DNA of 64,000 nucleotides from Aquimonas sp044377145 (GCF_044377145.1 NZ_JBILJQ010000018.1:1-64000), one strand, 5' to 3'; positions 27,001-36,120 are shown, numbered from the stretch's first letter. Translations and numbers: made by a program. Notes: a model not told the origin generated them from the sequence alone.

Positions 27001-28645
27001 TCTCCTTGCTGCTGCGCACACGGTAGGCGGCGCCGTCGCTGGCGAACACGGTCAGCAGATAGCGGCTGGGCGTGGTCGCTGCCGGCAGCTCGATCCGCGC
27101 CTGGCCCTCGGCATCGGTGCGCAGCTCGGTGCTGCTCAGCTCGACCGGAAACTGGCCGAGGTACTGCAGCTCGTTGTCGATCATCGACAGCTGCTGCGCG
27201 CGCAGGCCGAGCTGCACATGTGCATCGCGCACCGGCGAGCCGTCCGGGTAGAGCAGGCTGAGCCGGCCCAGCACCGGTTCGCCGGTGCCGTGCTCGGGCT
27301 TGTCCAGGTCCAGAACGATCTCGAAATGCGGCTTGATGTACTCGGCGACCCGGAACGCACTGCTGTAGAGCTGCTCGCGGTAGCTGAAGCGCAGCTCGTA
27401 GCCGCCGGCGGTGGCGTTGTCGGGCAGCTGGAAGCGACCGGCGGCACCCTCGCTGCCGGTGAAGGCCAGCGGCAGGCTCTGCAGCAGGCTGCCGTTGGCG
27501 TCGAGCACATTGAGCTCGATCCGGCCGTCCTGGGCGCGCACCGAATCGCGCGCGCTCTTGAACTCGCGGCCGAGGATTTTCACCTCGACCCAGTCACCCG
27601 GCCGGTACAGCGGGCGGTCGGTGAAGGCGTACAGCTTGGTGTCGTAGATTTCGCTGTCGTAGTAGAAATTCTCCGACACGAACACGCCGCCCTCGGCATC
27701 CTCGCCCAGCACATAGGAGCGCTCGGGGCTGACGTGGCTGAGCTGCAGCAGGCCACGGCTGTCGGTGCGGCCGCGGCTGAGCAGGCCGACGCCGTCGGTC
27801 CACAGCACCTGCGCATCGGGCACGGCGCGGCCTTCGCGTTTGTCGGCGGTCCACACCAGCAGCTCGGAGCCGGCGATCTTGGTGATCGCCACGGTGTCGG
27901 CGACGAACACCACCGTGGTGGCGCGGAAGCGGCCGATCATCGCCTCGACCAGATACAGGCCGGGCTTCAGATGACCGAGCGGGATCTCGACATTGCCCTC
28001 CTTCTCGCCGATGAAATCGCTGGATGAGCCCGCCAGCTGGGTGTCGACCGCTGGCGCGATGGGTTTGGCTTCCCATAGCGGATAGCGGAACTCGCTGACC
28101 AGGGGCAGGCCGGCAATCGGCGCGAACTGCGGCTGCTGCTCGAACCGGGTCGGCGCGCGGATCGCTTCACCCATTTTCAGTTCCGGCAGCTCGGCAGTGA
28201 CCTCGCGGCGCGCCTCGTAGGCGAAGCTGCGCTGCATCGCGCGGCGCGATTCGCGATACCAGTGGTCCCACAGATAGGCCAGCGCATTGGACAGGCCCTC
28301 GCCCTGGTACACGCCATCGAGGCGGATCCGGTGCAGGTTCGGCTGCCGCTGCAGAAACTGCAGCGGTTGCTCGATCCGGTACACGCGCATGTCGACACCG
28401 CCGTAGGGCTCCAGCTCGAAGCGGCGGTAGTCGCGGCCCGGTGCTTCCAGCCGCACCCGCGCCGGCTCGTCGCTGCCGAAGCTGCTGTCAGCCAGCAGGA
28501 AGAACTGCTCGCCGGCCAGCGGGCGGTAGTCACTCGCCGGAACGGTTTCGTCCATCTGCGCCAGCGCGGCTGCGCCCGGCAGCAGCAGGGCGAACACGGC
28601 CAGGGCCGGCGCAAGACGACGCAGCGCGCGCTGCAGACCGTTCAT
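24065..28645 (-). CDS. yfaS: Bacterial alpha-2-macroglobulin (YfaS/MagD type)
   Basis: The 1526-aa secreted protein is close to E. coli YfaS in length. After a signal peptide (about 12-29) come MG-type beta domains with YAFTDRPLYRPGDWVEVKI and PGETVTLEFETTRDG. The A2M central motif SFRMPDSLTRWRITARAV follows, then a helical TED-like domain with YPWGCSEQTASRLLPLAL. Cys1065-Ser-Glu-Gln1068 sits at the position of the CxEQ thioester. Alpha-2-macroglobulins trap proteases, here presumably in the periplasm. The ATG at 28645 overlaps the DUF1175 stop by 4 bp. The frame is open upstream to 29449, but that extension overlaps the DUF1175 gene. The operon order is DUF2135, DUF2138, DUF1175, A2M, DUF2300, DUF2135. 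Confidence 0.93.
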   Translation of the reverse strand: MNGLQRALRRLAPALAVFALLLPGAAALAQMDETVPASDYRPLAGEQFFLLADSSFGSDEPARVRLEAPGRDYRRFELEPYGGVDMRVYRIEQPLQFLQRQPNLHRIRLDGVYQGEGLSNALAYLWDHWYRESRRAMQRSFAYEARREVTAELPELKMGEAIRAPTRFEQQPQFAPIAGLPLVSEFRYPLWEAKPIAPAVDTQLAGSSSDFIGEKEGNVEIPLGHLKPGLYLVEAMIGRFRATTVVFVADTVAITKIAGSELLVWTADKREGRAVPDAQVLWTDGVGLLSRGRTDSRGLLQLSHVSPERSYVLGEDAEGGVFVSENFYYDSEIYDTKLYAFTDRPLYRPGDWVEVKILGREFKSARDSVRAQDGRIELNVLDANGSLLQSLPLAFTGSEGAAGRFQLPDNATAGGYELRFSYREQLYSSAFRVAEYIKPHFEIVLDLDKPEHGTGEPVLGRLSLLYPDGSPVRDAHVQLGLRAQQLSMIDNELQYLGQFPVELSSTELRTDAEGQARIELPAATTPSRYLLTVFASDGAAYRVRSSKEILIERGAAQYRLQAERRFSAVGDTLRLRYSAEGDQRGDAPQRYTWVRLEDRSRGEGALAADADSFELRLPQPGTYNISLLNQHGQILGGTGHAVSGDGVRASPGSIEIVLDQAEYQHGATAEALLTFPQPVAEALLTLERDQVEATALLSAGADWLSLERLNETQFRARIPVTAEFAPNLTFSVLYTQAGEYSFQNAGIKVTMPSIEVAIRPERELYRPGETVTLEFETTRDGKPQPTRLTVSVVDEMIYALQPEIAPTIGEFFFHPRRNNVRTAASLSFISYDVALPGRPSPPPAGNRSERGVKVLERPRREEVDTAAWAPLLQTDAQGRARLSFRMPDSLTRWRITARAVADDGLVGQRRAFIRSEQPLYLKWSGPTQFRAGDAPQLGLLAFNQGSEAVDVELLSRWKGSEQRQPHRLQRGANFLAIDALDTASGGELVAELYQNDQRADALSVDLEALAETWRARSSLSLQPNAASTPLALPADAGEIELRLAVGSAALFRSALDDLIDYPWGCSEQTASRLLPLALALPSLQQASPAQQDRLRLVLANGRLRLMQMAGPSARFSWWGAEGSEDAFLTAYAYYADFHASRALGVALPPGHFERVLQIYSEQADGMAPLKRMLILDFAHAMQLPVKTLLEGALSALAETPMPEQPDTIEVVDSLVFAAPNSAQAHAAATLLGLRLAAELKLEAPPKLAKLAEAAERRLAESALPFAQALRLHRGAADPAAIAAVFAQLAPEQSTLERALALSWLQQAAAAGDSAAAPAPTGDWQRVDGPALEPRWRWTGAQPPTDLAFAQLPGTVLSARIGYDSAASPSSELPVQISRRLWKLVPGSSAFEFSLQAVAADAPLQSSALYLDEIELRNTADGALHYGLVEVPLPPGADVERTTWGLNLVAGSGDVAAPALERARHEPGQLAYALPVDVLVGTASYRHLLRFSQRGEFKLPPARYTRMYQPGQEAWETEPALARVVVE

Positions 28646-29319
28646 GGGCTGAGCCACCGCAGCCGATAGACGCCCACGAAGTTGGGGTTGCTTGCGTCCG
28701 GTATCCACCGTGTGTCCTTCCATTGCATGAGCTGGGGCAGGGTCAGGCTGCGCAGGCCGTTGTCGTCCGCGCTCTGGCTGCCGGTGTGGTAAGCGATGAA
28801 GCGGCCGGTCCAGATCATCAGATGCTGGTCGTCGCCCTGGTCGAAGAACAGCAGGTCGCCGGGTGCGGCCTGCTGCAGGTCGCGGCCGACCGCGACGCTG
28901 TTGTGCTGGATCAGCTTGATCGCATTGACGTACGGCCCGATCTGTCCGCCGCCCTGCTGCCAGCGCTGGGCCAGCGCTCGCTGTTCGGCGCTGTACTCCA
29001 TCTCCGGCGGCAGCAGCGCGCTGCTCATGCCCATGCTGCGCAGCCAGGCGGCGTCGTGCGGCTTGAGCGCCTCGTTGGCGGCGAAGCGGACCAGGCCGGC
29101 GCAGTCCTGCTGGTGCCAGCGCGGGCTCGGGCCCTGGCGCAGCTGCTCCAGCACGATGCGCACGAACCAGCTGCGGAACACCCGGCTCTGCGCGGCATCG
29201 AGACGCACCTCGGCAGCCTCGGTCGGCGCGGCCGAAACACCGTTCGGCAACGCCAGCAGGGCGCCCAGCAGCAGGCCGGTCCAGCGCAGGGCTGGGCCGA
29301 TGGCGAAGGCTTGATTCAC
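28642..29319 (-). CDS. yfaT: DUF1175 protein (YfaT-like), NlpC/P60-like
   Basis: The 225-aa exported protein has a signal peptide (about 10-31). The conserved QQDCAGLVRFAANEA places Cys73 as a possible nucleophile, and QHLMIWTGRF places His166 downstream. This Cys/His arrangement resembles NlpC/P60 or CHAP-type cysteine hydrolases, after an APGDLLFFDQGDD strand. The DUF1175 family is always found with YfaS-type macroglobulins as far as I recall. The GTG start at 29319 overlaps the DUF2138 stop (GTGA) and gives a proper signal peptide; the start further upstream at 29352 would overlap more. Function is unproven. Confidence 0.85.
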   Translation of the reverse strand: MNQAFAIGPALRWTGLLLGALLALPNGVSAAPTEAAEVRLDAAQSRVFRSWFVRIVLEQLRQGPSPRWHQQDCAGLVRFAANEALKPHDAAWLRSMGMSSALLPPEMEYSAEQRALAQRWQQGGGQIGPYVNAIKLIQHNSVAVGRDLQQAAPGDLLFFDQGDDQHLMIWTGRFIAYHTGSQSADDNGLRSLTLPQLMQWKDTRWIPDASNPNFVGVYRLRWLSP

Positions 29320-31061
29320 AGCGCGTTCCACTCGACTTCCAGCCAGGTCCAAGGGTCGCGCGCGCTGGCATCGTCCGGCAGCTGCAGGGCCTGCGGCGGA
29401 TTCGCCGCGGCGGCGCGCAGCTTGGGCAGCAGATGGGTTTGCGCGGCATTGCGGAACACCGCCTCGACCGACTCCGGCAGGCTGCTCAGGGCTTCCTGCT
29501 CCAGCAGCAGGCTGAGCTGTTCGGGCGCGAAGTACAGCGGCACCGGGCCGCCGTCCGGCAGCTGTTCGGCCAGCGGCGGGAAGCGTTTGGCCAATGCGGC
29601 CTGGGCCTGCTCGACCAGGCGCGCATCCAGCGAGAACAGCAGGTGCCGGCCCTGGCGCGCCAGCGCGATGCGGAAGAAGCGGCCGGATTCGCGCGGCTCG
29701 TCGTCGCCGGCGTCCTCTTGCGGGTGCATGCCCCAGGCCGAGCTGACCGCACGCTGCCAGCGCTGGCCTTCGGTGTTGGATTCACTGCGCAGCGGCCAGC
29801 GCGCGCCGTCGGCTTCGCGCTCGCGGGTGCCGATCAGGGCGTCGAAGGCGGCGCCAAGCGCGCTGTCGAACTGCGCCGGGTCAGCCGCTGCAGCGGTGCT
29901 CGCGGCGGCATCGGCATCGGCAGCCGCAGGCGCCAGCGCGGTGATCAGCAGCGGCGTGTACAGCCGCGACTGCGGATACCAGCACAGCGCTGCCGGGCCT
30001 CGCAGCTGCTGTTGCAGATCGTCCGGCAGCGCGGTCAACGGCTGCAGACGTTTGATCAGCAGGCCGAGCGCATCGGTGGAGATCGGCACCGCCGCGCAGG
30101 CAGCCGCACCGATCGGCGCGGCCTGCCACAGCGGCGCGAAGTCGAGCGCCGCCGGCTCAATGTTGTTCAGCGCAACAAAGCTGCGCCACTGGCCGTCGCG
30201 CAGCTCCACCCGCAGGCCGGACAGCTGCGGCAGCAGGGCGCCGTAGCCCATCGCCAGATAGTCGGCGCTGATCACCAGCCGGTGGCGCGCGAGCAGCGGG
30301 TTCAGCGCGAAGCGCGTCGGCAGCGCCTGGGCGTCCTGCTGCAGCGAGGCCCGCAGCAGTTCGAGCCCGCCGTCGGAGCTGCCGCTGACTTCGACCAGGC
30401 TGGGCGATGCCAGCACATGCAGGCGGTCGCCGTGGGCGGCGAACAACAGGGCGCGCTGCCAGCCGTAGCGCAGCCGGTAGACCGGCACCACCGCGCCGTC
30501 GATCTCGAGATTGCTCAGCTGCGACAGCTGGCGATCGTCCGCCGCCACCGTTGCCAGCGGGCTCAGTAACTGGCCGAGGGCACCGCGCTGGATGTTGAGC
30601 AGGGCATGCGCCAGCTTGCCGTCAGGCCCGCGCCACAGCGCGATCTGGGCCGGCTGATCCAGCAGCTCGGCCAAGAGCTGATCCTGCCAGTCGAGCTTGT
30701 GTTCGAAGGCCAGCCGACGCAGCGCGCCCGCCACGCCCAGACGGTCGGCATTGCTTTCGTAGTAGAAAACGAAGTCTTCGCTGAGCAGGTCGGCCAACAG
30801 CGGTGCGCGCAGCAGATCGCGCGGCAGGCTCGCCAGCGCCTGGCTTTCGATCAGCGCGTCCGGTCGGGCGGGGTCGAAGGCGAGTACCGCCTCGCCGTCC
30901 CAGCGGTCGTGGCGATACTCCTGCCAGCTGCGCCAGCCGACCCAGCCGGCCGCAGCCAGCGGCAACAGCAGCAGCGCGGTCAGGAGTCGGCGACGGCCGC
31001 TGGGCGCGGACGCGGCAGGGGCAGGTGCGGCGGGGGCAGGTGCAGCGGGCGTGGCGGTCAT
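29316..31061 (-). CDS. yfaA: DUF2138 membrane-anchored protein (YfaA-like)
   Basis: The 581-aa protein has an Ala/Pro-rich N-terminus and one membrane segment (about 24-42). A large periplasmic domain follows, with the family's opening LIESQALASLPRDLL (about 71-85) and DFVFYYESN. Further stretches are IALWRGPDGKLAHALLN and, near the C-terminus, PLYFAPEQLSLLLEQEAL. No catalytic motif is evident. The equivalent gene in E. coli sits in the yfa cluster. It starts 48 bp after the upstream DUF2135 gene and overlaps the DUF1175 gene by 4 bp, so it is co-transcribed with the macroglobulin. Confidence 0.85.
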   Translation of the reverse strand: MTATPAAPAPAAPAPAASAPSGRRRLLTALLLLPLAAAGWVGWRSWQEYRHDRWDGEAVLAFDPARPDALIESQALASLPRDLLRAPLLADLLSEDFVFYYESNADRLGVAGALRRLAFEHKLDWQDQLLAELLDQPAQIALWRGPDGKLAHALLNIQRGALGQLLSPLATVAADDRQLSQLSNLEIDGAVVPVYRLRYGWQRALLFAAHGDRLHVLASPSLVEVSGSSDGGLELLRASLQQDAQALPTRFALNPLLARHRLVISADYLAMGYGALLPQLSGLRVELRDGQWRSFVALNNIEPAALDFAPLWQAAPIGAAACAAVPISTDALGLLIKRLQPLTALPDDLQQQLRGPAALCWYPQSRLYTPLLITALAPAAADADAAASTAAAADPAQFDSALGAAFDALIGTREREADGARWPLRSESNTEGQRWQRAVSSAWGMHPQEDAGDDEPRESGRFFRIALARQGRHLLFSLDARLVEQAQAALAKRFPPLAEQLPDGGPVPLYFAPEQLSLLLEQEALSSLPESVEAVFRNAAQTHLLPKLRAAAANPPQALQLPDDASARDPWTWLEVEWNAL

Positions 31062-31109
31062 GCGAGGCCTGTGGCGAAGAGTGCGATAGGGCCGGAGCCG
31101 GCCGGTGCG

Positions 31110-31961
31110 TCAGTAGTCGAACGACTTGATCAGCTGCAGATCGCCGATCGCGCGCAGCGGCACCAGGAAGGTCTCGCGGCGCTCGTTGACGGTGTTCTCG
31201 TTGAACACCAGGCTGATCTGGGTGGTGATCATGTCGCGATCGTTGCTGCCTTCATCGAAGTTGTAGCCACCCGCGCCGAGGTTGCCCCAGTAGTTGATGT
31301 AGACCGCATAGGTGCCGCGCAGCGGCGCGGTCATGGTGAACACCTCGGGGCCCGGGCCATCGACGCTGTCGACATCCAGCCCGCCGCCATTGCTCATCAC
31401 CGGATCAGCCCAATAGGCGTGCTGGCCATCGGGCGTGAGTACGTGCAGATCGACCTCGGCGCCGGGATCGTCCCAGCCCAGCACGATGCGGATGCGCGCC
31501 GGGGTCTTCAGCGCATTGGCCTCGTAGAACTGTGCTCGCCTCAGCACCTCGCCTTCGGCGCTCATCACCGCCACGCTGTTGGAGCCGGCGCCGAACGCGT
31601 ACGGCCGCGCGAAGCGCCCTTCGGCGTCGGTATACAGCGGCAGCGGATTGCCATTGACCGCCAAGGTCTGCGCGCGGCGGGTGGCGTCGATGCCGCGCAG
31701 GCGACCTTCGATCAGGCTGCGCCCGCGCTGGCCGCCGCGATCGATTGGCGGGGTCGGATAGGCGACTCGCACTTCATCCGGCGTGCCGAGCAGGCCGTGA
31801 TAGCGCCAGCCGCCGGTGGGGCCGGACAGCTCGGCGGATGCGGGTTCGGTGACGGCCGCCGGTTCGGGCGCGGCTGGCGCGGGCTGCGCCGTGGCGGGCA
31901 GAGCTGCCGACAGCAGCAGGCCGCACAGTGACCTGCACATCGACCCGGATGCATCTGACAT
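31110..31961 (-). CDS. Secreted DUF2135 protein (YfaP-like), copy 2
   Basis: The 283-aa exported protein has a signal peptide of about 25 residues, then GPTGGWRYHG, TLAVNGNPLPLY and AGSNSVAVMSAEG. The DUF2135 core reads VLGWDDPGAEVDLHVLTPDGQH, DVDSVDGPGPEVF, GTYAVYINYWG and NERRETFLVPLRA. It parallels the copy at 21535-22386 domain for domain. ATG 31961 is chosen because a purine-rich GGGGGGAG precedes it and a signal peptide follows; the frame upstream to 32135 is unlikely coding. It is the first gene of the yfa/mag-type operon, so the promoter should lie in 31962-32165. Confidence 0.85.
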   Translation of the reverse strand: MSDASGSMCRSLCGLLLSAALPATAQPAPAAPEPAAVTEPASAELSGPTGGWRYHGLLGTPDEVRVAYPTPPIDRGGQRGRSLIEGRLRGIDATRRAQTLAVNGNPLPLYTDAEGRFARPYAFGAGSNSVAVMSAEGEVLRRAQFYEANALKTPARIRIVLGWDDPGAEVDLHVLTPDGQHAYWADPVMSNGGGLDVDSVDGPGPEVFTMTAPLRGTYAVYINYWGNLGAGGYNFDEGSNDRDMITTQISLVFNENTVNERRETFLVPLRAIGDLQLIKSFDY

Positions 31962-32165
31962 CGTGGCTCCCCCCGCCAAGAACAGTTGGACCCGCCCACC
32001 GCGCGGATCACCCAAGGCTGCGCCCGCATTCGGGCTGGCCAGGTGACGAATTGTGGCTGAACGCGGGCGCTGCTGCGCGCTGTAAACCGAGGTGGGCGGT
32101 GTGCGGCAGGCGGGCCATTGCGGCGGGTCGCTCAAATTGATCGGCGATGCTTGAGATAAACCACC

Positions 32166-35100
32166 TTAATTCGCCACGATGGTGCGGAATACTTCGGTGA
32201 AGTGCGATGGAAAATCACGCAGGATCACGTTGATGTCATCCGGATGCCGTCTGATCAGCTTACGGGCGCCATCTCTAGTTTCAGCAGATTCCCAGATCAT
32301 CCCCTCCGATAGGGCCTGTGCAATCACGCGCTCCGAAAATCCCGCCTCGTAGTACGAGATGCAATCTAGACTAGGAAGCCCGTACTTCAACCTCTTCTGT
32401 AGCAGGTCAAGGTGGCCCGCGATCGACTCCCCTAACTCTTCAGTTGCTCGCGCTACGAACGACTCTTTAACCGAAGCAAGCAGCAACGCAAATTCAAAGC
32501 CAAAAGTCTGCTCGCAAAGGGCAACAACCAAATCCAAATCGAACGCTCTCCTGGACTTCCCATGCGAATATGTGGCTTCAAGTATGCTTAGATCTTGCAG
32601 AAGAGCTGCGAAGGATCGGCCTGCCAGCCATCCTTTGGCTAACGCGTTGAGTGCGCCCTCGGGCACAGTATCAAAGAGCCGCTTCTCAGAGGATAATTTA
32701 GTCAAGAGGGGCCACAGGAGTTCGAACAAGTCATCAGTCGATTGCGATGCCCCGATCACACTCTCGTTCTCAATCACCCACGCTTCAACTTTCAGGGCAT
32801 GATCGATCCCCAAGAGGGTGCGCCCGAAGCGGTGTTGGTCGTCGACATTGGGAACACGCACATCGATGCGCCGCGCCACGGATTCAAACATATCTGTCAA
32901 CAGCGCTTCTTGTTCTGGGGTCGCAAGAGAAAACGCCAAGGTTTCGCTTGCCAGTTCCCTCGCGTTTGCAACGAAAGTCTCGGTATCCACATCGCTGCGA
33001 TAGGTCATCAAAAAACTCTCAACTGCCTCGATGATCTTTTTCTTAGCCCTGAGCTGCTCCCGCAACGACTCAACCGAGAACTTCTTACTTTGCAGTTCGG
33101 CGGAGATGTTCCCGATAGCCTCATACAGCCCCTCCCAATCATCAACGATCATGGCTGCCAACTCGACGGGGCTTGGCCTGCCCAAAGCTCGTGTTCCCGT
33201 CTCGTTCTTCATCGGATCGAAAATCGAGAGCAACGTGCTCCGAGTTGGCTCGGCGCTGTCAGGGTGGATCAAATTAACGGCATTATCCCAGCGACGCGAT
33301 TCGGTGACTCGCTCGTCGTACAGTCGGTGGCCGGTGAAGATCACCGTCCCTTCACCATACATCCCCGCACGTCCAGCCCGGTCCATCAAGTTATGAAAAT
33401 CCCGCGCCTTAATCAACTCCCGCCCCTGCATGGCGCTCGTCACAAGCAGATATCGGATAGGGAGGTTGACGCCCTGCGCAAGGGTTGAGGTGCAGCCGAT
33501 TAATCGAATAAGCCGCTGTCGCATCGCATACTCGATTGCAATCCTAATCCCTTGCGGCGTGTTGCCATGGTGGGCAAAAATGCCAAGAGCAGCGCCCTTC
33601 GTCAAGTAAGCGTCGGCACCAAAGTTCCTTGAGAAGAGGTTTACGAAGCGGCGAATCTCTTCAGGGTCGCTGTGCGTTGATGGCGGCTCTAGCGAGATTC
33701 CGCGCCGAAATGTCTGCTCGACTGCATCTCTGACGATTTTAGACGCGGAGGCCTTTCGGCCCGCATAAATCGCGACACCGCCGTTCTCCAGAAGGCGCAA
33801 GCCAAGGTAAAGTGCGATGGAGCCACTCTCCTTCGTGGGGAAGTATCGGTCCGACTTTTCTCTTGGAAGACGCGGCTGCAGTTCGGGCACGATGACCCGT
33901 GGAACGAAAAAGTCCTGCTCACTGTCGAACGCGACATTGAATTGAAGCTGGCCATCCCTCCCCAGAGGGAGGCTTGCAAACGCGACGAGTCGCCTAGCTT
34001 GCAAGGACTTGTCGGAAACCACCCTTGACCCGTCCTTGAGAAGCCACGTGGCAACGGCCGCCGCGTTCTGGATGACCGCAGAGATCAGCACGCTCTGGGC
34101 CGAGTCGGGCAAAAGCCTCTTGATCGAGGTAAGTAGCAGCTCATAAATCACGCCGCGCGTGCCGGTGTCGAATTGGTGCCCCTCATCATAGACCACCAAG
34201 CCGGCCTTCTGAACGATTTCGGGTTCCTGTCGCAGGATGTACAGGAGCTTCTCCGGGGTCAACACAACAACCTGGGGCGGCGACTCGATCGACACGTCGA
34301 AGATATCGAACTCAATGTCCGGCTGCAGCGCGTCGCTCGGTTGGTTGACGTTGTAGCCGTCGTCTCTGAATGTTCTTTCAAGATCGCTGGCGATCTCTTG
34401 GCACAGAGCACGGAACGGTGCAATGACCAACGCCAATTTGGTTCGCGCCGAAAGGAACGCCGACCGGATGATGAGTTCAGTTGCCCTCGACTTCCCGGCG
34501 CTCGTAGGCATCTGAACGACACCCGATCTGCCCTTGTATAGGCCAGCGTCACCAACCATTCGTTGGGATGGCCACATCTCTTTGATTGACGCGGGTCGAG
34601 ATAAGTAAGGTTGCCAGCTATTTTCACTCAGCTCACTGTAGTGCGGCAGCAAGGTCCAAGCAGAGTTTGCAATGCGTGTCGCGCTTACAGCGCCGAGCAA
34701 ATCAGCCATCAGCAGTTCGTGCGCTGAAGCATTCGCATATGCCCAACTGCGCAACTTGCTGATCGCGACGGTAGCTCTGTCGCTCCCGTCACCGGACTTG
34801 AAGTGTTCGCCGAGCGCACCAAGAATGGCTGTCGCATAGCTGAAATCAACGACATTGTCTGTCTGACTCCATGGCTTGTCCATGGCGGCCCTTGCAGCGA
34901 GAGCCAGTGGGTCGCCTTGAGGGTTTTCGAGTTGAGCCAGCTTGGCTATCTGCACTGCGGCATTCCCGGGCACATCGCCGAGGTAGAAGCCCGCTGCAGC
35001 CAACAAGCGCAGGTTGAAGGAGAGATCTTGGTTGAGCAGCGAATCATCAAACGCCTGAAGAACCTGGGCCGAAAAGATGACTTCGTCGCGCGGCGTCTGC

Positions 35101-35303
35101 ACATCGCCCGCCATGCCAATGGCCTTCGCCACTGCTTCAGACGCAAAGTCACCCACGGTTCCGACGGCCAAGGGAAACTGCATCTCCAGATCCAGTCCTT
35201 CAGGAAGCGCAATGTGATCGTCTTCCGGTACACCGTACTCGTACATCTTGCCCTTCGAGAGCGTGATCGCCGCTGCGAGACGAGCGCGTCGTTCAGGCTT
35301 CAT
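32166..35303 (-). CDS. hamB: Hachiman defence helicase HamB
   Basis: This 1045-aa superfamily 2 (Ski2-like) helicase has Walker A MPTSAGKS (265-272), APFRAL (motif Ia), LTPEKLL, the Walker B DEGH (373-376), SAVIQN (motif III), GCTSTLAQGVNLP (motif V) and DRAGRAG (641-647, motif VI). The 260-residue N-terminal region and helical C-terminus are characteristic of the HamB partner. In Hachiman, HamB senses phage-induced or damaged DNA and releases HamA nuclease. ATG 35303 overlaps the end of hamA by 11 bp. GC and codon use are clearly lower than in the surrounding genes (a sampled 60-bp stretch is about 48% GC), indicating horizontal acquisition. All motifs look intact. Confidence 0.92.
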   Translation of the reverse strand: MKPERRARLAAAITLSKGKMYEYGVPEDDHIALPEGLDLEMQFPLAVGTVGDFASEAVAKAIGMAGDVQTPRDEVIFSAQVLQAFDDSLLNQDLSFNLRLLAAAGFYLGDVPGNAAVQIAKLAQLENPQGDPLALAARAAMDKPWSQTDNVVDFSYATAILGALGEHFKSGDGSDRATVAISKLRSWAYANASAHELLMADLLGAVSATRIANSAWTLLPHYSELSENSWQPYLSRPASIKEMWPSQRMVGDAGLYKGRSGVVQMPTSAGKSRATELIIRSAFLSARTKLALVIAPFRALCQEIASDLERTFRDDGYNVNQPSDALQPDIEFDIFDVSIESPPQVVVLTPEKLLYILRQEPEIVQKAGLVVYDEGHQFDTGTRGVIYELLLTSIKRLLPDSAQSVLISAVIQNAAAVATWLLKDGSRVVSDKSLQARRLVAFASLPLGRDGQLQFNVAFDSEQDFFVPRVIVPELQPRLPREKSDRYFPTKESGSIALYLGLRLLENGGVAIYAGRKASASKIVRDAVEQTFRRGISLEPPSTHSDPEEIRRFVNLFSRNFGADAYLTKGAALGIFAHHGNTPQGIRIAIEYAMRQRLIRLIGCTSTLAQGVNLPIRYLLVTSAMQGRELIKARDFHNLMDRAGRAGMYGEGTVIFTGHRLYDERVTESRRWDNAVNLIHPDSAEPTRSTLLSIFDPMKNETGTRALGRPSPVELAAMIVDDWEGLYEAIGNISAELQSKKFSVESLREQLRAKKKIIEAVESFLMTYRSDVDTETFVANARELASETLAFSLATPEQEALLTDMFESVARRIDVRVPNVDDQHRFGRTLLGIDHALKVEAWVIENESVIGASQSTDDLFELLWPLLTKLSSEKRLFDTVPEGALNALAKGWLAGRSFAALLQDLSILEATYSHGKSRRAFDLDLVVALCEQTFGFEFALLLASVKESFVARATEELGESIAGHLDLLQKRLKYGLPSLDCISYYEAGFSERVIAQALSEGMIWESAETRDGARKLIRRHPDDINVILRDFPSHFTEVFRTIVAN

Positions 35304-36120
35304 TGGCAGCCCTTTCATAGAGCGCATGGACAAACCCCATAAGCGCTTCGGAATGCAGCACCACGAGCATGAGATTATCGACGTTCTCATGCTCCGCGCA
35401 GTCGGTTTTGGGTATTTGCCCGGGGTCGTAAACGCTGGAGCAAAAGATGGCTGCGGCTCCAGACATTCTAACGTAGGGCACCTCAAGTCCATCTTGGAAC
35501 CGTTCCACGCGATCCGCGCCTTCATCGTCTGTTCGCGCAATTAGGCGACGTTTCATCGCATTGAGCGACTCTGATATCCGATATACGTCCTTGGCTGAGT
35601 CGTTGACTGCGTCCTGTAATCTTGTATTCGCTTTTTTGCCACTGAGCTGTGCTTTGGACTCAAAGGAGATCAGGATATCTTTTCTGGACGGCTTGGAAGG
35701 ACCAACGCCACCGAATTTGAACCCGAGCACATCGGTGCCCTTCGGCGACTCGTTTCGTACGAGCTTGTCGCCGTAGCGGGTGCGCGGTGCCCAAAATCCC
35801 AGTTGGCTTTCAAGAAGGTCAGCGATCAAAATTTCTGCGAAGTCACCCGACCGCGTAGCGGGCCCAAAGTCCTCTGTTTTATGCGGGAAAACCAAATCCG
35901 TCAAATATTGCGATCGTGACTTACTCGTCCCTTTCCTCAGGCGATCAATCTGGTCGTCGAGGCAGTAGTGTTGGCGAAAATGCTTTGCCCACATCGTTAG
36001 CGCCGGGCCGTCAGTGTGGTCGATGCTGAGTTCATACACAGCAACTGAAATACCATCTGCTGTCTGGACTTTCGCTCCTGTCTTCTTTAGCCAAGCGGTG
36101 TGTGGCATCGCTGTTGTCAT
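35293..36120 (-). CDS. hamA: Hachiman defence nuclease HamA (DUF1837)
   Basis: The 275-aa DUF1837 protein has the conserved RSGDFAEILIADLLE segment (91-105), RTRYGDKLVRNESPKGTD, and a PD-(D/E)xK-type active site with Asp130 (GTDVLGF) and Glu154-x-Lys156 (ISFESKAQ). In Hachiman it is the effector that degrades DNA once HamB is triggered. ATG 36120 is preferred over the in-frame TTG at 36144; AAAGGTAG just upstream is a reasonable ribosome site. The gene is first in the two-gene unit, low in GC like hamB, with the AT-richer 36121-36250 as the likely promoter region. Confidence 0.92.
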   Translation of the reverse strand: MTTAMPHTAWLKKTGAKVQTADGISVAVYELSIDHTDGPALTMWAKHFRQHYCLDDQIDRLRKGTSKSRSQYLTDLVFPHKTEDFGPATRSGDFAEILIADLLESQLGFWAPRTRYGDKLVRNESPKGTDVLGFKFGGVGPSKPSRKDILISFESKAQLSGKKANTRLQDAVNDSAKDVYRISESLNAMKRRLIARTDDEGADRVERFQDGLEVPYVRMSGAAAIFCSSVYDPGQIPKTDCAEHENVDNLMLVVLHSEALMGFVHALYERAANEA

